A stretch of DNA of 64,000 bases from CBDHEY01 sp965262305 (lineage in GTDB: Bacteria; Pseudomonadota; Gammaproteobacteria; Pseudomonadales; Cellvibrionaceae). Location: contig CBDHEY010000002.1 of NCBI GenBank assembly GCA_965262305.1, positions 1,550,001 through 1,614,000 on the forward strand. Direction: 5' to 3'. Position numbers and translations under genes: made by a program. Shown piece after piece: positions 35,863 to 44,808 of this stretch; the stretch's first letter is position 1, and every line of letters begins with the position of its first letter. The notes below the pieces were generated by a model. It searched no databases. It worked only from the letters and a program-made list of their open reading frames with translations, and was not told where the DNA came from.

Positions 35863-37238
35863 AGTTTTTGAACGCGAATAGTATTTTCTAAAATCGAAAT
35901 ATTTTCCTTTAAATCAACAAGTTCAGGGTAATTTCTATACGCAATTCTCAATAGGTTGAGAGCTGCTTCGTAATTTTTTAAATCGATTTGGATTTGTGCT
36001 CTACCCAAAATCGCGGTTTTTCTTGAATCCTCGAATGCTTCAGCGCGACTATACAAAATTTCCGATTCGATATAGTTTTTCTGTACATAGTAAAATTTCG
36101 CTGCGGAAATGAGTGCATCTGTATTTGTAGGGTCAGTATCTAATGCACGTATAAATAATTTTTCCGCTTCTGACGATTGATTAAGCCCTGCCTTAATATA
36201 GGCCTTTTGCAACAGGTATTGACTATTTTTCGTTTTGTTCTTATTAAACTTACTATTTTCAAATTTGGAAATGAGTGCTTCTGCGAATTGCCATTGGTTG
36301 TTTTGACCTAGCCACTGAATCGCTTGATATAGCATTGAAATTTCAAAATCTGCAGTATCTATGTATTTCGAAAAAAGTGTGATCGCTCTTTCGTGACTAT
36401 TTAATTGAAGGTGCAGCTGCGCACTCGAAAGGTAGTTTGATGGATCATTATTTCCTAGTGCGATGGCTATTTCTAGGCTAGATAACGCCTTTAGATTGTT
36501 TTCTAGTTTAGAATAAATAAAAGCGCGGCTTAGCCACAAGTCAATACTTTCAGGCTGTTGCTTCAGCATTTCATCAAGCAGCGATAACGCACTTTTTTCT
36601 AAACCGGATTCGGTCAGCGCTGCGAGTAAACCCTGTTGCCATTGCACATTGGAAGGATCAAGGGCCAATGCATTTTGATACATTGCTACCGCCGAGTGTG
36701 CATTAAATAACTCCATATTAATAAATCCTAGCTGACCGTAGTTTTCGGCGTTATGCTCTCCAAGCGAAATAGTTCTTGCGAGATGATCGCGAGCAAGAGG
36801 GTAGTTTTCTTTTACGATATAAACTTTCGCAAGGTCACTATGAGCCCGGACAAACTCAGGCATTCTAGCGATAGCTAATTTAAAAACACGCTCTGACTCT
36901 TCGTATTCTTCAAGGTTAAAATAGACTTGTCCTTTCAGATGCAACATTGCAGGGCTTAGTTCTAGTTCGAAAAACGTATTTAATTTCTCGACTGCGAGTC
37001 TTCGGTCATCAGTATCAAGGATGGTTCGCAGCTCTTTAGCAAGATCTTCTTCATGTGGCGCTATGGTGGCTTCTCGATCTGAGTATTTTCCGGTAAACGG
37101 TGGCAGAACAAAAACGGGCTTAGGTATGGATATTTTTAAATTCTTAGTTGAACTGAACGTAAAATTTGAATGTATTGTGATTATGAGAACAATCAATATG
37201 AATTGAATACAAGCGTATTTTTTATAGAATATATTCAT
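35859..37238 (-). CDS. TPR protein of the TonB operon
   Basis: About 459 residues from ATG 37238 (GGA 7 bases upstream; ATG at 37250 is an alternative). An N-terminal hydrophobic segment (FILIVLIITIHSNFTFSS) acts as signal or anchor. The rest is built of tetratricopeptide repeats, for example LAKVYIVKENYPLARDHLAR and AKFYYVQKNYIESEILYSRA. It is the last gene of the TonB/ExbBD unit, where a TPR protein is often found in marine gammaproteobacteria (TtpC-type TonB2 systems). A periplasmic scaffold role is likely; no catalytic motif is present. Confidence 0.83.
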   Translation of the reverse strand: MNIFYKKYACIQFILIVLIITIHSNFTFSSTKNLKISIPKPVFVLPPFTGKYSDREATIAPHEEDLAKELRTILDTDDRRLAVEKLNTFFELELSPAMLHLKGQVYFNLEEYEESERVFKLAIARMPEFVRAHSDLAKVYIVKENYPLARDHLARTISLGEHNAENYGQLGFINMELFNAHSAVAMYQNALALDPSNVQWQQGLLAALTESGLEKSALSLLDEMLKQQPESIDLWLSRAFIYSKLENNLKALSSLEIAIALGNNDPSNYLSSAQLHLQLNSHERAITLFSKYIDTADFEISMLYQAIQWLGQNNQWQFAEALISKFENSKFNKNKTKNSQYLLQKAYIKAGLNQSSEAEKLFIRALDTDPTNTDALISAAKFYYVQKNYIESEILYSRAEAFEDSRKTAILGRAQIQIDLKNYEAALNLLRIAYRNYPELVDLKENISILENTIRVQKL

Positions 37239-37260
37239 TAGCCTTTCCATATAATTTTGG

Positions 37261-37929
37261 TCACATGACTTCTCTGAAATTAAGCAGGAATAGATAATTT
37301 GCGTGGACTTTTTCACCCTTACGAGTAGGTGGAGTAAATCGTATCGCCCGGATATGTTCGCGTATGATAGGCAACATTTCGATATATCCAGCATCGAGTA
37401 TACTTTTAATGCTTGCTCGACCAGTTTCATCAATCAAAATTTTTATCTTAGTTTTAACGCGTTTGACACCTTTGGAACGCAGAACCTTCGGTATTCTAGA
37501 TTTTTTACTCTTCACTATTTTGGGTAACTCATCGAGATCCTGAACATCATAAGTTTGAAACTTCGTGTTTAAGCTATCACTAAAGTCGCCGAAATCAATT
37601 TTCATTTTGGGTTTCGGCAGTTGTTTTAATTCGATATTAGCTATTTTGGGCTTAGCTGAAAATTGGACAATGGGTCCTCCAGTTAAGCCAATAAGATCGA
37701 TCGATGGAGCAGGGTTCTCTGCCTCCTCAACCGGTTCAGTCTCTTGAGGAGGTGGGGGTAATGGCGGTGCGAATTCTTGTTCAATTGATCTCACAATCTG
37801 TCTATCACGAATTTTTACATCTAAGTTAGAAACAAGCAAAATTAATCCATAGATAGCCAATATCAAAACAAGACTTAACATCATGGATGTCATCTTTAGT
37901 CTGTTTAATGATTGAATTGTTCTAATCAT
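37261..37929 (-). CDS. TonB-family energy transducer
   Basis: 222 residues. An N-terminal membrane helix (SMMLSLVLILAIYGLILLVS) is followed by a proline-rich stretch EFAPPLPPPPQETEPVEE and a C-terminal TonB domain (VKTKIKILIDETGRASIKSI, IREHIRAIRFTPPTRKGEKV). It carries proton-motive energy from ExbB/ExbD to outer-membrane receptors. The short proline-rich spacer is typical of TonB2-type proteins. It lies 34 bases after exbD and 22 bases before the TPR gene. No TonB-dependent receptor gene is in the window. Confidence 0.88.
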   Translation of the reverse strand: MIRTIQSLNRLKMTSMMLSLVLILAIYGLILLVSNLDVKIRDRQIVRSIEQEFAPPLPPPPQETEPVEEAENPAPSIDLIGLTGGPIVQFSAKPKIANIELKQLPKPKMKIDFGDFSDSLNTKFQTYDVQDLDELPKIVKSKKSRIPKVLRSKGVKRVKTKIKILIDETGRASIKSILDAGYIEMLPIIREHIRAIRFTPPTRKGEKVHANYLFLLNFREVM

Positions 37930-37963
37930 TTTGGGTGGAAAACTCTGTTATTAAATTTCTTTG

Positions 37964-38371
37964 TTAAGCTTCTATAGTGGATATACTCACGTTTTTTGCA
38001 CCGCCAAGTTTTACCTGATCTAACACCTTAACTAAAATTTCTGTAGGCACTTTTTTGTCCGACTGGATAATTACCGGTCGTTCTTTCTTTTTCATTGCAA
38101 TCGCAATCGTATTTCTGATTCCTCGTATACCGATATTTGTCCCAGCATAAACAACTTGATTGTCTGAGGTAATTGCAATCATAATTATTGATCTTTCCAT
38201 ACGCTTCGTTGAAATAGCTGAAGGTTTATCGATATCTACACCGGTTTCAAGAACAAATACAGAAGTAACAATAAAGAAAATCAATAAAATAAAAACAACA
38301 TCTAGCAGTGGTGCTAGATCTATTTCGTTTTTATTCTGAGTCTCAATTCTTTGTTTTAGATTATTTCGCAT
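37964..38371 (-). CDS. exbD: ExbD/TolR-family biopolymer transport protein
   Basis: 135 residues, one N-terminal membrane helix and a periplasmic domain. The helix segment EIDLAPLLDVVFILLIFFIV contains the aspartate (PLLDVVFILL) that carries protons in ExbD/TolR. Part of the ExbB-ExbD-TonB motor. Seven bases after exbB. Confidence 0.93.
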   Translation of the reverse strand: MRNNLKQRIETQNKNEIDLAPLLDVVFILLIFFIVTSVFVLETGVDIDKPSAISTKRMERSIIMIAITSDNQVVYAGTNIGIRGIRNTIAIAMKKKERPVIIQSDKKVPTEILVKVLDQVKLGGAKNVSISTIEA

Positions 38372-38378
38372 AAGTAAC

Positions 38379-38786
38379 CTAGGCTTTTCCAGAATTATTT
38401 TCTAAGATATGTTTTTTGTATTCTGCCTGTAAATTCATATATAAAATCATGCCGGGTATTGCCATAGTTAAACCTAGCTGTGTAGTAAACATCGCATCAG
38501 ATATACCATTTGCCATGAGTTCTTGTAACTCAAGATTTCCACTCAAAGAGAGTGTAAAAAACGTTTTCATTAGGCCTGTTATGGTCCCGAGAAGGCCTAG
38601 TAACGGCAGTGATGTGATTAAGATGCTTAGACTAGTGTTCCAAGATTCAATTCGCCGATAGCGGTCACTCTTTTTTCGGCTTAAAAAACACAAATCAATT
38701 AGAACTGAATAACAAATGAATGCAATAGTTGTAATTGCCCACACTATGGCATTGTTGAATAATGCAATAAATTCATCGATATTCAT
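38379..38786 (-). CDS. exbB: Short ExbB/TolQ-family proton channel protein
   Basis: 135 residues, short for ExbB (usually above 200). It has membrane segments WAITTIAFICYSVLIDLCFL, LLGLLGTITGLMKTF and GLTMAIPGMILYMNLQ, the last two being the conserved MotA/TolQ/ExbB pair. The N-terminal part of standard ExbB is missing, as in ExbB2 of TtpC-type systems. Its ATG overlaps the stop of the preceding gene by one base. Confidence 0.9.
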   Translation of the reverse strand: MNIDEFIALFNNAIVWAITTIAFICYSVLIDLCFLSRKKSDRYRRIESWNTSLSILITSLPLLGLLGTITGLMKTFFTLSLSGNLELQELMANGISDAMFTTQLGLTMAIPGMILYMNLQAEYKKHILENNSGKA

Positions 38787-40120
38787 TAAATTGTTTTTTG
38801 GGTAATGTTATTTAAGTTGATCGCTTGGTTTTCTAGCCCATGAATATGACTTTTAACTCGTCGAGCGAGTAAAGCGTTTACAATTAACGAAGGTATAGCA
38901 ACAATTAACCCTAACTCTGTTGTGACGAGAGCCTCCGATATTCCTCCAGAGATGGCTGCTGGGTCGCCGCTCCCGAATATTGTGAGCATTTTAAAGGTGT
39001 CTATCATCCCAGAAACCGTTCCTAGTAATCCAAGTAAAGGTGCAACTGCCGTGGTGATTGAAATGACATCTAGATATTTTTCAACTCTGTGCCTTTCGTT
39101 ATTCAAATGAGAAAAAAGTAAATCTTCTCGTTCATTGGATGCAGGCATATGTAAAACCGTGTTTGCGAGACGATAGAGAGGGTCGGATACATCCTTCAAT
39201 AAATTTTTGAGCTGTACTAAAGCATCTTCAGGTTTTTTCTGAACTATATGTTCGATTTTGGCAGTAAGCTCTTCTGAATAATTTTTAAGTTTGTATATTT
39301 GTAAAAACTTGAGTATGGCCACAATAAGTGCAATAAAACCAAAAAAGATTATCGGAAAAACCCAGATACCGCCTTTCTTTATATGATCGATAAGGGTGTC
39401 TTCGTTGTTAATTATTTCGATAGCTCGGCCTAGAGTAGGATCAAACATTATGCTAGCTTGTTTTGAATCTAGTAGTTTTTGAACTTCGGAGAGCTGATTA
39501 TTCGAGTATCGGTAAAACTCAATATTTTCACCAGATACAAAATCGGATTCATAGAGACCACCAAATTCTTTGCTTTGATCCAAAAAGCTATAAATAGGTC
39601 CTACTTTTAAACTATTTACTTCCGTTATCACTCCTGATTTTGTCGCTACGTTTGCCAATTCCCATCCTGGTTCAAGTATTTTTTCTATGTTTTCGATAGA
39701 ATCGAGCAGAATTTTTATCTCCGGAAAATCGGAGTGTTCGTTATTTGAAACAGTCTTTTTAAGATTAATCAAATCTCCGAACGTAGTTAGCAAGTGAGAT
39801 TGATAATTCAGTTGTTCTTCCCACTTTTGCGTTCGAATTTTTAAACTATCAAGACTAAGTAACTGCTCATCTTCGAGCCGCTGGAGGTTTTTCGCTTGGT
39901 TGTTGAGTTTGTCTACAGATTTTTGGAGGGTATTTAATTTTTTTGAATACGACTTTTTTTCGTTAAGAATTGTGTTTAATTCTGTATCTAACTCATTTTT
40001 TGCTTCTTCAATTCTTTTTTCCAGTTTAGACCTAACATCAACCTCTAGTCCGAGTGAACTTGCTGATAAAATAATGAAAAACACAAAAGCAAAATTACCC
40101 CAGCTTTTTGCTCTGTTCAT
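38786..40120 (-). CDS. TtpC-like MotA/TolQ/ExbB protein with N-terminal coiled coil
   Basis: 444 residues. A signal sequence (FFIILSASSLGLEVD) is followed by a long periplasmic coiled coil (RIEEAKNELDTELNTILNEK and after) to about residue 110, a globular part to about 245, and three membrane segments with the ExbB core (TAVAPLLGLLGTVSGMIDTF, LGLIVAIPSLIVNALLARR). This domain order is that of TtpC in Vibrio TonB2 systems, where it is needed for function of the transducer. It overlaps the short exbB downstream, so the complex is probably made stoichiometrically. Confidence 0.88.
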   Translation of the reverse strand: MNRAKSWGNFAFVFFIILSASSLGLEVDVRSKLEKRIEEAKNELDTELNTILNEKKSYSKKLNTLQKSVDKLNNQAKNLQRLEDEQLLSLDSLKIRTQKWEEQLNYQSHLLTTFGDLINLKKTVSNNEHSDFPEIKILLDSIENIEKILEPGWELANVATKSGVITEVNSLKVGPIYSFLDQSKEFGGLYESDFVSGENIEFYRYSNNQLSEVQKLLDSKQASIMFDPTLGRAIEIINNEDTLIDHIKKGGIWVFPIIFFGFIALIVAILKFLQIYKLKNYSEELTAKIEHIVQKKPEDALVQLKNLLKDVSDPLYRLANTVLHMPASNEREDLLFSHLNNERHRVEKYLDVISITTAVAPLLGLLGTVSGMIDTFKMLTIFGSGDPAAISGGISEALVTTELGLIVAIPSLIVNALLARRVKSHIHGLENQAINLNNITQKTI

Positions 40121-40206
40121 TCTCCCTCCGACTGTTTACACTTGCTCGTAATAGCTATTTTTAGTTGTTTAGAATCCAGACATATTTTTATTATATTTTG
40201 AGAGTT

Positions 40207-40983
40207 CTAATTTATTCGTATTGGTAAAGACGCAATTTTTGCTTTTTCAGGATTTTCAATTGTTTGAATTACGTCATAGATCTGTTCAAAATTAAAATTA
40301 GGGATGACGTTACTAATTTCTTCTTTGTGCCACCATCGCCATCCAGCTGCAGATGATTCACCGTATCCATAGTGCTTTTTGTCTTTACTTAAGTACCAAC
40401 CTTTAGAGACGCCTAAAAATAATTGAGTAACGAGAATGCTTTCTCCCTGTGCGTTAATAATGTTCCCATTATGAAGCACAATTCTATCCTCAAATTCGTA
40501 AAAATCTTTTAATAAAGACAATAGAGTTTCAAGTGCTTCGCCAGTTTTATTTTCGTTCACAATGAAATCTTCTAGCTCGCTATTCCATTTGTTTTTTAGT
40601 GGTGGTGGTAAGCTATTTTGGATTAATTTTAATTTATGAAAAGCAATGTTTACTTTCTCTTGGATTAGCTTTTGTTGTGTTTCTAGCTTCGATTGCTTAC
40701 CTAATATTGTTAATCGCTCTTCATCAACATGACCACGGTTTTTTTTACTATTTTCTATTTTTGATATCAATTCATTTTTATTTTGGGAATATAAATCGAT
40801 TTGCTGATCAAGAATAAATTTTTGATCTTCCCATAGTTGTCTAGCTGATCCGCGTTGGTTTTCTATTTGTAACCATTGTTCAGTTAAGGTATTTAAAGAT
40901 TGGAAAACTGAATCTTCTGCATACAACAAACAATTGTTAAAAAATAAAAAGCTGAATAAAGTGATAGATCGGAAATCAAGCAT
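40207..40983 (-). CDS. DUF3450 family periplasmic protein
   Basis: About 258 residues from ATG 40983, chosen because a signal peptide (SITLFSFLFFNNCLLYAED) follows directly; the open frame extends to 41052. The N-terminal half is a coiled coil (DQQIDLYSQNKNELISKIEN). The C-terminal half has the family-like SAAGWRWWHKEE and a strand-rich end. DUF3450 genes regularly head TonB/ExbBD operons in marine gammaproteobacteria. A supporting role in TonB-dependent uptake is inferred; no activity is known to me. Confidence 0.82.
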   Translation of the reverse strand: MLDFRSITLFSFLFFNNCLLYAEDSVFQSLNTLTEQWLQIENQRGSARQLWEDQKFILDQQIDLYSQNKNELISKIENSKKNRGHVDEERLTILGKQSKLETQQKLIQEKVNIAFHKLKLIQNSLPPPLKNKWNSELEDFIVNENKTGEALETLLSLLKDFYEFEDRIVLHNGNIINAQGESILVTQLFLGVSKGWYLSKDKKHYGYGESSAAGWRWWHKEEISNVIPNFNFEQIYDVIQTIENPEKAKIASLPIRIN

Positions 40984-41005
40984 TTTAACGTTCGTATTAA
41001 ATTTA

Positions 41006-41473
41006 CTAAAAATTACCATTACCTCTAGAAGCTTTTGCCTTTTCCTCAGCATTGGTTCGCTCTTGGTATTCTCGCGTAGTTTGGATTGTGTTCTCTTGAA
41101 GATGATAAGCTGCTCGCCCAGCTTTAAAGCCTGAATTAAAACTCTTAGCGAGTTCGAAAGGACAGGATTTGGGGTGAGAGTTATTTGCTAGACCCATTTT
41201 GTATCCATTTTCATAGGTACAAAAAACTTTCGCGCCTTTAATGTATCCTTTTTGATACTCTAAACTATCTGCATCTGAAAAAAAATCGCCGCAGCGCTTT
41301 TTATATACTGCCATTATTTTATAGTTTAAGCCGTTAGTCGCATCGTAATAACCATGGCTTTTCCAAATCGTGTTATTGCAAAACTCAGCCCATGAATGCT
41401 GTTCCTTTGTCATGCAGCTGCTTAAAAAACAAACTGTTAGAATGGAAGCAATCCCAAGTATGTTTCTTTTCAT
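41006..41473 (-). CDS. DUF2799-like lipoprotein
   Basis: 155 residues with a lipoprotein signal, FLSSCMTK, in which Cys20 would be acylated. The mature part has repeated short glycine/tyrosine units (YQKGYIKGAKVFCTYENGYK, SGFKAGRAAYHLQ) as in DUF2799 outer-membrane lipoproteins. It lies 22 bases before the DUF3450 gene on the same strand and may be the first gene of the TonB operon. Confidence 0.75.
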   Translation of the reverse strand: MKRNILGIASILTVCFLSSCMTKEQHSWAEFCNNTIWKSHGYYDATNGLNYKIMAVYKKRCGDFFSDADSLEYQKGYIKGAKVFCTYENGYKMGLANNSHPKSCPFELAKSFNSGFKAGRAAYHLQENTIQTTREYQERTNAEEKAKASRGNGNF

Positions 41474-41695
41474 TTATTACTTTCCTTACATCGGAAAAAT
41501 TTAACTCAAAATAACGTTCTAGATTGAAATAAAGCTTCAGATTGAACAAAGGCTTGGATTCATATCTCGTTTATACAATTACTAGGTTGACGTTTATTTG
41601 GAGTAAATTCGTACCTAATATTATCAAATTAACATTCACGATTTCAAAGAATAAATAATCATAAATCTAATAGTAATTCTATTAAAATCAAAGTC

Positions 41696-42418
41696 TTAAA
41701 TATTGAATTGAATTAATTCTAATCCGGAAGGAGAGGCTTCTATATACCAACCTAATTGTCCCCAATCGCCTAGGACAATCCGTTGGCACTGTTTTTCATC
41801 AACAGCTAGATCATGGCAAGCAGGTCTATGTGTGTGTCCGTGGAGCAAAGTTTTAACTCCGTGCGCTTTAAAAGCATCTTCTACATCCACTGGGTTTACG
41901 TCCATTATGTCTTCTGCCTTGTTACTGTTCATGCTTTTGCTTTGCTGTCGGAGTTGAGCAGCCATGGCACGTCTTTGCTCCAGTGGCAAAGACAGTACCT
42001 GTTCCTGCCACCCTATGTTTCTAACTTGTTTCCTAAATGCCATATACTCAGTGTCTGAGGTGCAAAGACTATCTCCATGCATTAGAAGCATAGGTTCTCC
42101 GTATATTTCTATAACCGTAGGGTCTTTAAGCAGAGAAATCCCGGTTTTGTCGCTAAACTCTCGGCCAATTAGAAAATCTCTATTTCCATGCATGAAGTAG
42201 ATGTTTAGATTTGCGTCTGTTCTTTTTTTAAACTGAGTAAGGATATTTACATAGTATTCAGAGTCTTCATCGTCTCCTATCCACGCGTCAAATAGGTCAC
42301 CTAGAATGTAAAGCGCTTCAGCTGTCTGGCACTTGTTATCAATGAACTCAAAAAGCGCTTCCCCAAGATGGGGTTTTTCTGGCGACAGATGCAGGTCAGA
42401 AATGAAAAATACACTCAT
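41696..42418 (-). CDS. lpxH: UDP-2,3-diacylglucosamine diphosphatase
   Basis: 240 residues. This metallophosphoesterase hydrolyses UDP-2,3-diacylglucosamine to lipid X in lipid A synthesis. Metal-binding motifs are all present: FISDLHLSPEKP (Asp, His), LGDLFDAWIGDD, MHGNRDFLIG, MLMHGDSLCTSD and LLHGHTHRPACH. The length matches LpxH. It starts 10 bases after the ppiB stop and is likely in one transcript with it. Confidence 0.95.
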   Translation of the reverse strand: MSVFFISDLHLSPEKPHLGEALFEFIDNKCQTAEALYILGDLFDAWIGDDEDSEYYVNILTQFKKRTDANLNIYFMHGNRDFLIGREFSDKTGISLLKDPTVIEIYGEPMLLMHGDSLCTSDTEYMAFRKQVRNIGWQEQVLSLPLEQRRAMAAQLRQQSKSMNSNKAEDIMDVNPVDVEDAFKAHGVKTLLHGHTHRPACHDLAVDEKQCQRIVLGDWGQLGWYIEASPSGLELIQFNI

Positions 42419-42428
42419 ATTTTAGTAT

Positions 42429-42920
42429 TTATTCTGCAGTGGCAGCCTCGATAACTACTGGCTCGGACGGAACATCTTGATGCATGCCCTGGTTTCCGGT
42501 ATCTACAGCCTTAATTTTTTCGACAACGTCCATACCTTCTACAACACGGCCAAATACACAATAGCCCCAGCCATTCATGTCTTTACTCTTGAAGTTTAAA
42601 AAGTCATTATCTTTTACGTTGATAAAGAATTGGGCCGATGCACTATGAGGATCCATTGTGCGTGCCATCGCAATAGTGCCTAGGTCGTTTTTTAACCCAT
42701 TGTCAGCTTCGTTTTCTATTGGATCGCGGGTATCTTTTTGAGCCATGTCTTTGTCAAACCCGCCTCCTTGAATCATAAATCCATTGATAACTCGGTGAAA
42801 AATTGTACCGTCATAATGTCCTTCTTCTACATACTGCTTAAAATTTGCGGCGGTTTTAGGTGCTTTTTCAAAGTCTAGCTCTAATTTTATGTCACCAAAA
42901 TTTGTTTTTAAATTAATCAT
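42429..42920 (-). CDS. ppiB: Cyclophilin-type peptidyl-prolyl isomerase B
   Basis: 163 residues, cytoplasmic (no signal peptide). Cyclophilin core with FHRVINGFMIQGGGFDKDMA (catalytic Arg), SASAQFFINVKDNDFLNF and CVFGRVVEGMDVVEKI. The ppiB-lpxH pair diverges from glnS, as in many gammaproteobacteria. Confidence 0.95.
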   Translation of the reverse strand: MINLKTNFGDIKLELDFEKAPKTAANFKQYVEEGHYDGTIFHRVINGFMIQGGGFDKDMAQKDTRDPIENEADNGLKNDLGTIAMARTMDPHSASAQFFINVKDNDFLNFKSKDMNGWGYCVFGRVVEGMDVVEKIKAVDTGNQGMHQDVPSEPVVIEAATAE

Positions 42921-43039
42921 TGTTGATCCTTAATTTTACAGAAAAGCAATTTTGACCTGCGCGCAGGAATCTAGCGGGCTATAATACGCGGTTTACGTCG
43001 CTTCTCAAATGCTTTGGTAAGAAATAACTTGGAACCTTA

Positions 43040-44722
43040 ATGAGTACAGATAACAAACCTCTTAACTTTATCGAACAAATTGTTACTCAAGATTTAAAAG
43101 AGGGCAAAATTAAAAAGCTTATTACGCGTTTCCCGCCAGAACCTAATGGTTATTTGCACATTGGCCATGCTAAATCCATTTGTTTAAATTTTGGATTAGC
43201 AGAATCTTTTGGCGGTGAATGCAATCTGCGCTTTGATGATACCAATCCGACAAAGGAAGAAATCGAATATGTCGAGGCTATAAAGAAGGATGTAGAGTGG
43301 TTAGGCTTTAATTGGACAGGTGAAGTGCGCTACGCCTCTAATTATTTCGATCTGTTTTACGAGTGGGCTGTTCATTTAATTAATGAAGGCAAGGCCTACG
43401 TGTGTGACCTGTCCCCAGAAGAAGCGAGTGAATACCGTGGTTGGGCTACAAAACCAGGAAAGCCAAGTCCTTATCGAGAGCGAAGTGTTGAAGAGAACCT
43501 CGATTTGTTACAGAGAATGAAGCAGGGCGAATTCGATGAAGCTGAGCGAGTATTGCGAGCGAAAATAGACATGGCTTCATCAAATATGCATCTTAGAGAC
43601 CCAATTCTTTATCGTATTCGAAAAGAATCGCATCATCAAACAGGTGATAAATGGTGTATTTATCCTACTTATGACTTTGCTCATGGACAAGAAGATGCCA
43701 TTGAAGGCATTACTCACTCCATATGTACACTAGAATTTGCCGACCATCGTCCGCTCTACGACTGGTTTATTGAAAACCTTCCAGTTCCCTCTCGTCCTCG
43801 GCAGTACGAATTTGCGCGGTTGGAACTAAATTATACGGTAACATCTAAAAGGAAACTCAAACAGCTAGTCGATGAAGAATATGTTGATGGTTGGGATGAT
43901 CCTCGTATGCCTACAATTTCAGGACTACGTCGAAGAGGTTATACCCCAGAATCAATACGTAATTTTTGTGAAATGATTGGGGTCACTAAGTCTGGTTCTA
44001 CAATTGATGTCGGGTCGCTTGAATATGCAGTACGTGACCACCTCAACGCTACTGCCCCTAGAGCTATGTGTGTCTTGCATCCAATTAAAGTAACGATTTT
44101 GAATTTTGAAGAAGAAACGGACGAGTCAGAAATTACTTGCAGTCAACCTGTACATCCTAACATTGAGTCTCTTGGTATTCGGTCAATTCCGTTTACTTCG
44201 GAAATATATATTGATCGAGGTGACTACACCGAAGATACCTCACTTTCTCGGAAAAAGTTTAAGCGTTTGGTCTTAGGAGACTATGTAAGATTGAGAGGCG
44301 CGTCTGTTATCAAAGCGGAAGAGTCGATAACGGATGATCATGGCAATATCATTGAAATAAAAGCGACACTTGTACCAAATACCATTGGTAAGAACCCAGA
44401 GGGAATTAAGCCCCGAGGTGTCATTCATTGGGTGTCGGTAGATAAATGCGTAGATTGTGAAGTAAGGCTGTATGACCGGCTTTTTTATGATCCAGCTCCA
44501 GATGTTGGAGATAAAAATTTTTTAGAGCATATCAATCCAAATTCATTAGAAATTTTATCGGGCTGTAAAGCCGAAGTAAGCTTGGCTGAGTCAACAATGG
44601 ATGACCGTTTTCAATTCGAAAGAGAAGGATATTTTTGTCTTGATCAAAAATATTCCACAACAGAGAACAAGGTTTTTAACAGAACGATAGGTTTAAAAGA
44701 TAATTGGGAATCAAAAATATAA
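43040..44722 (+). CDS. glnS: Glutaminyl-tRNA synthetase
   Basis: 560 residues, full length. Class I synthetase with the HIGH-type motif PNGYLHIGHAKSICLNF at about residue 36, the KMSKS-type motif TVTSKRKLKQLV at about 268 and a C-terminal beta-barrel anticodon domain (IHWVSVDKCVDCEVRLYDRL). It charges tRNA-Gln directly, a trait of gammaproteobacteria and few other bacteria. A TATAAT at 42980-42985 lies upstream but has no good -35 at normal spacing. Confidence 0.97.
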   Translation: MSTDNKPLNFIEQIVTQDLKEGKIKKLITRFPPEPNGYLHIGHAKSICLNFGLAESFGGECNLRFDDTNPTKEEIEYVEAIKKDVEWLGFNWTGEVRYASNYFDLFYEWAVHLINEGKAYVCDLSPEEASEYRGWATKPGKPSPYRERSVEENLDLLQRMKQGEFDEAERVLRAKIDMASSNMHLRDPILYRIRKESHHQTGDKWCIYPTYDFAHGQEDAIEGITHSICTLEFADHRPLYDWFIENLPVPSRPRQYEFARLELNYTVTSKRKLKQLVDEEYVDGWDDPRMPTISGLRRRGYTPESIRNFCEMIGVTKSGSTIDVGSLEYAVRDHLNATAPRAMCVLHPIKVTILNFEEETDESEITCSQPVHPNIESLGIRSIPFTSEIYIDRGDYTEDTSLSRKKFKRLVLGDYVRLRGASVIKAEESITDDHGNIIEIKATLVPNTIGKNPEGIKPRGVIHWVSVDKCVDCEVRLYDRLFYDPAPDVGDKNFLEHINPNSLEILSGCKAEVSLAESTMDDRFQFEREGYFCLDQKYSTTENKVFNRTIGLKDNWESKI

Positions 44723-44808
44723 ATTTGTATTTCGGTTACTGTGTAAAAAAGAACAAAAGAGTTTTGTTTCCGATAACCCTTTTTTTATAAAGTAAAGAAT
44801 TTACCAAA

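Noticed and set aside
37251..37433. N-terminal extension of the TPR protein
   Set aside because: It would overlap the end of the TonB gene by over 170 bases and precede a clear signal segment, so a start at 37238 or 37250 is preferred.
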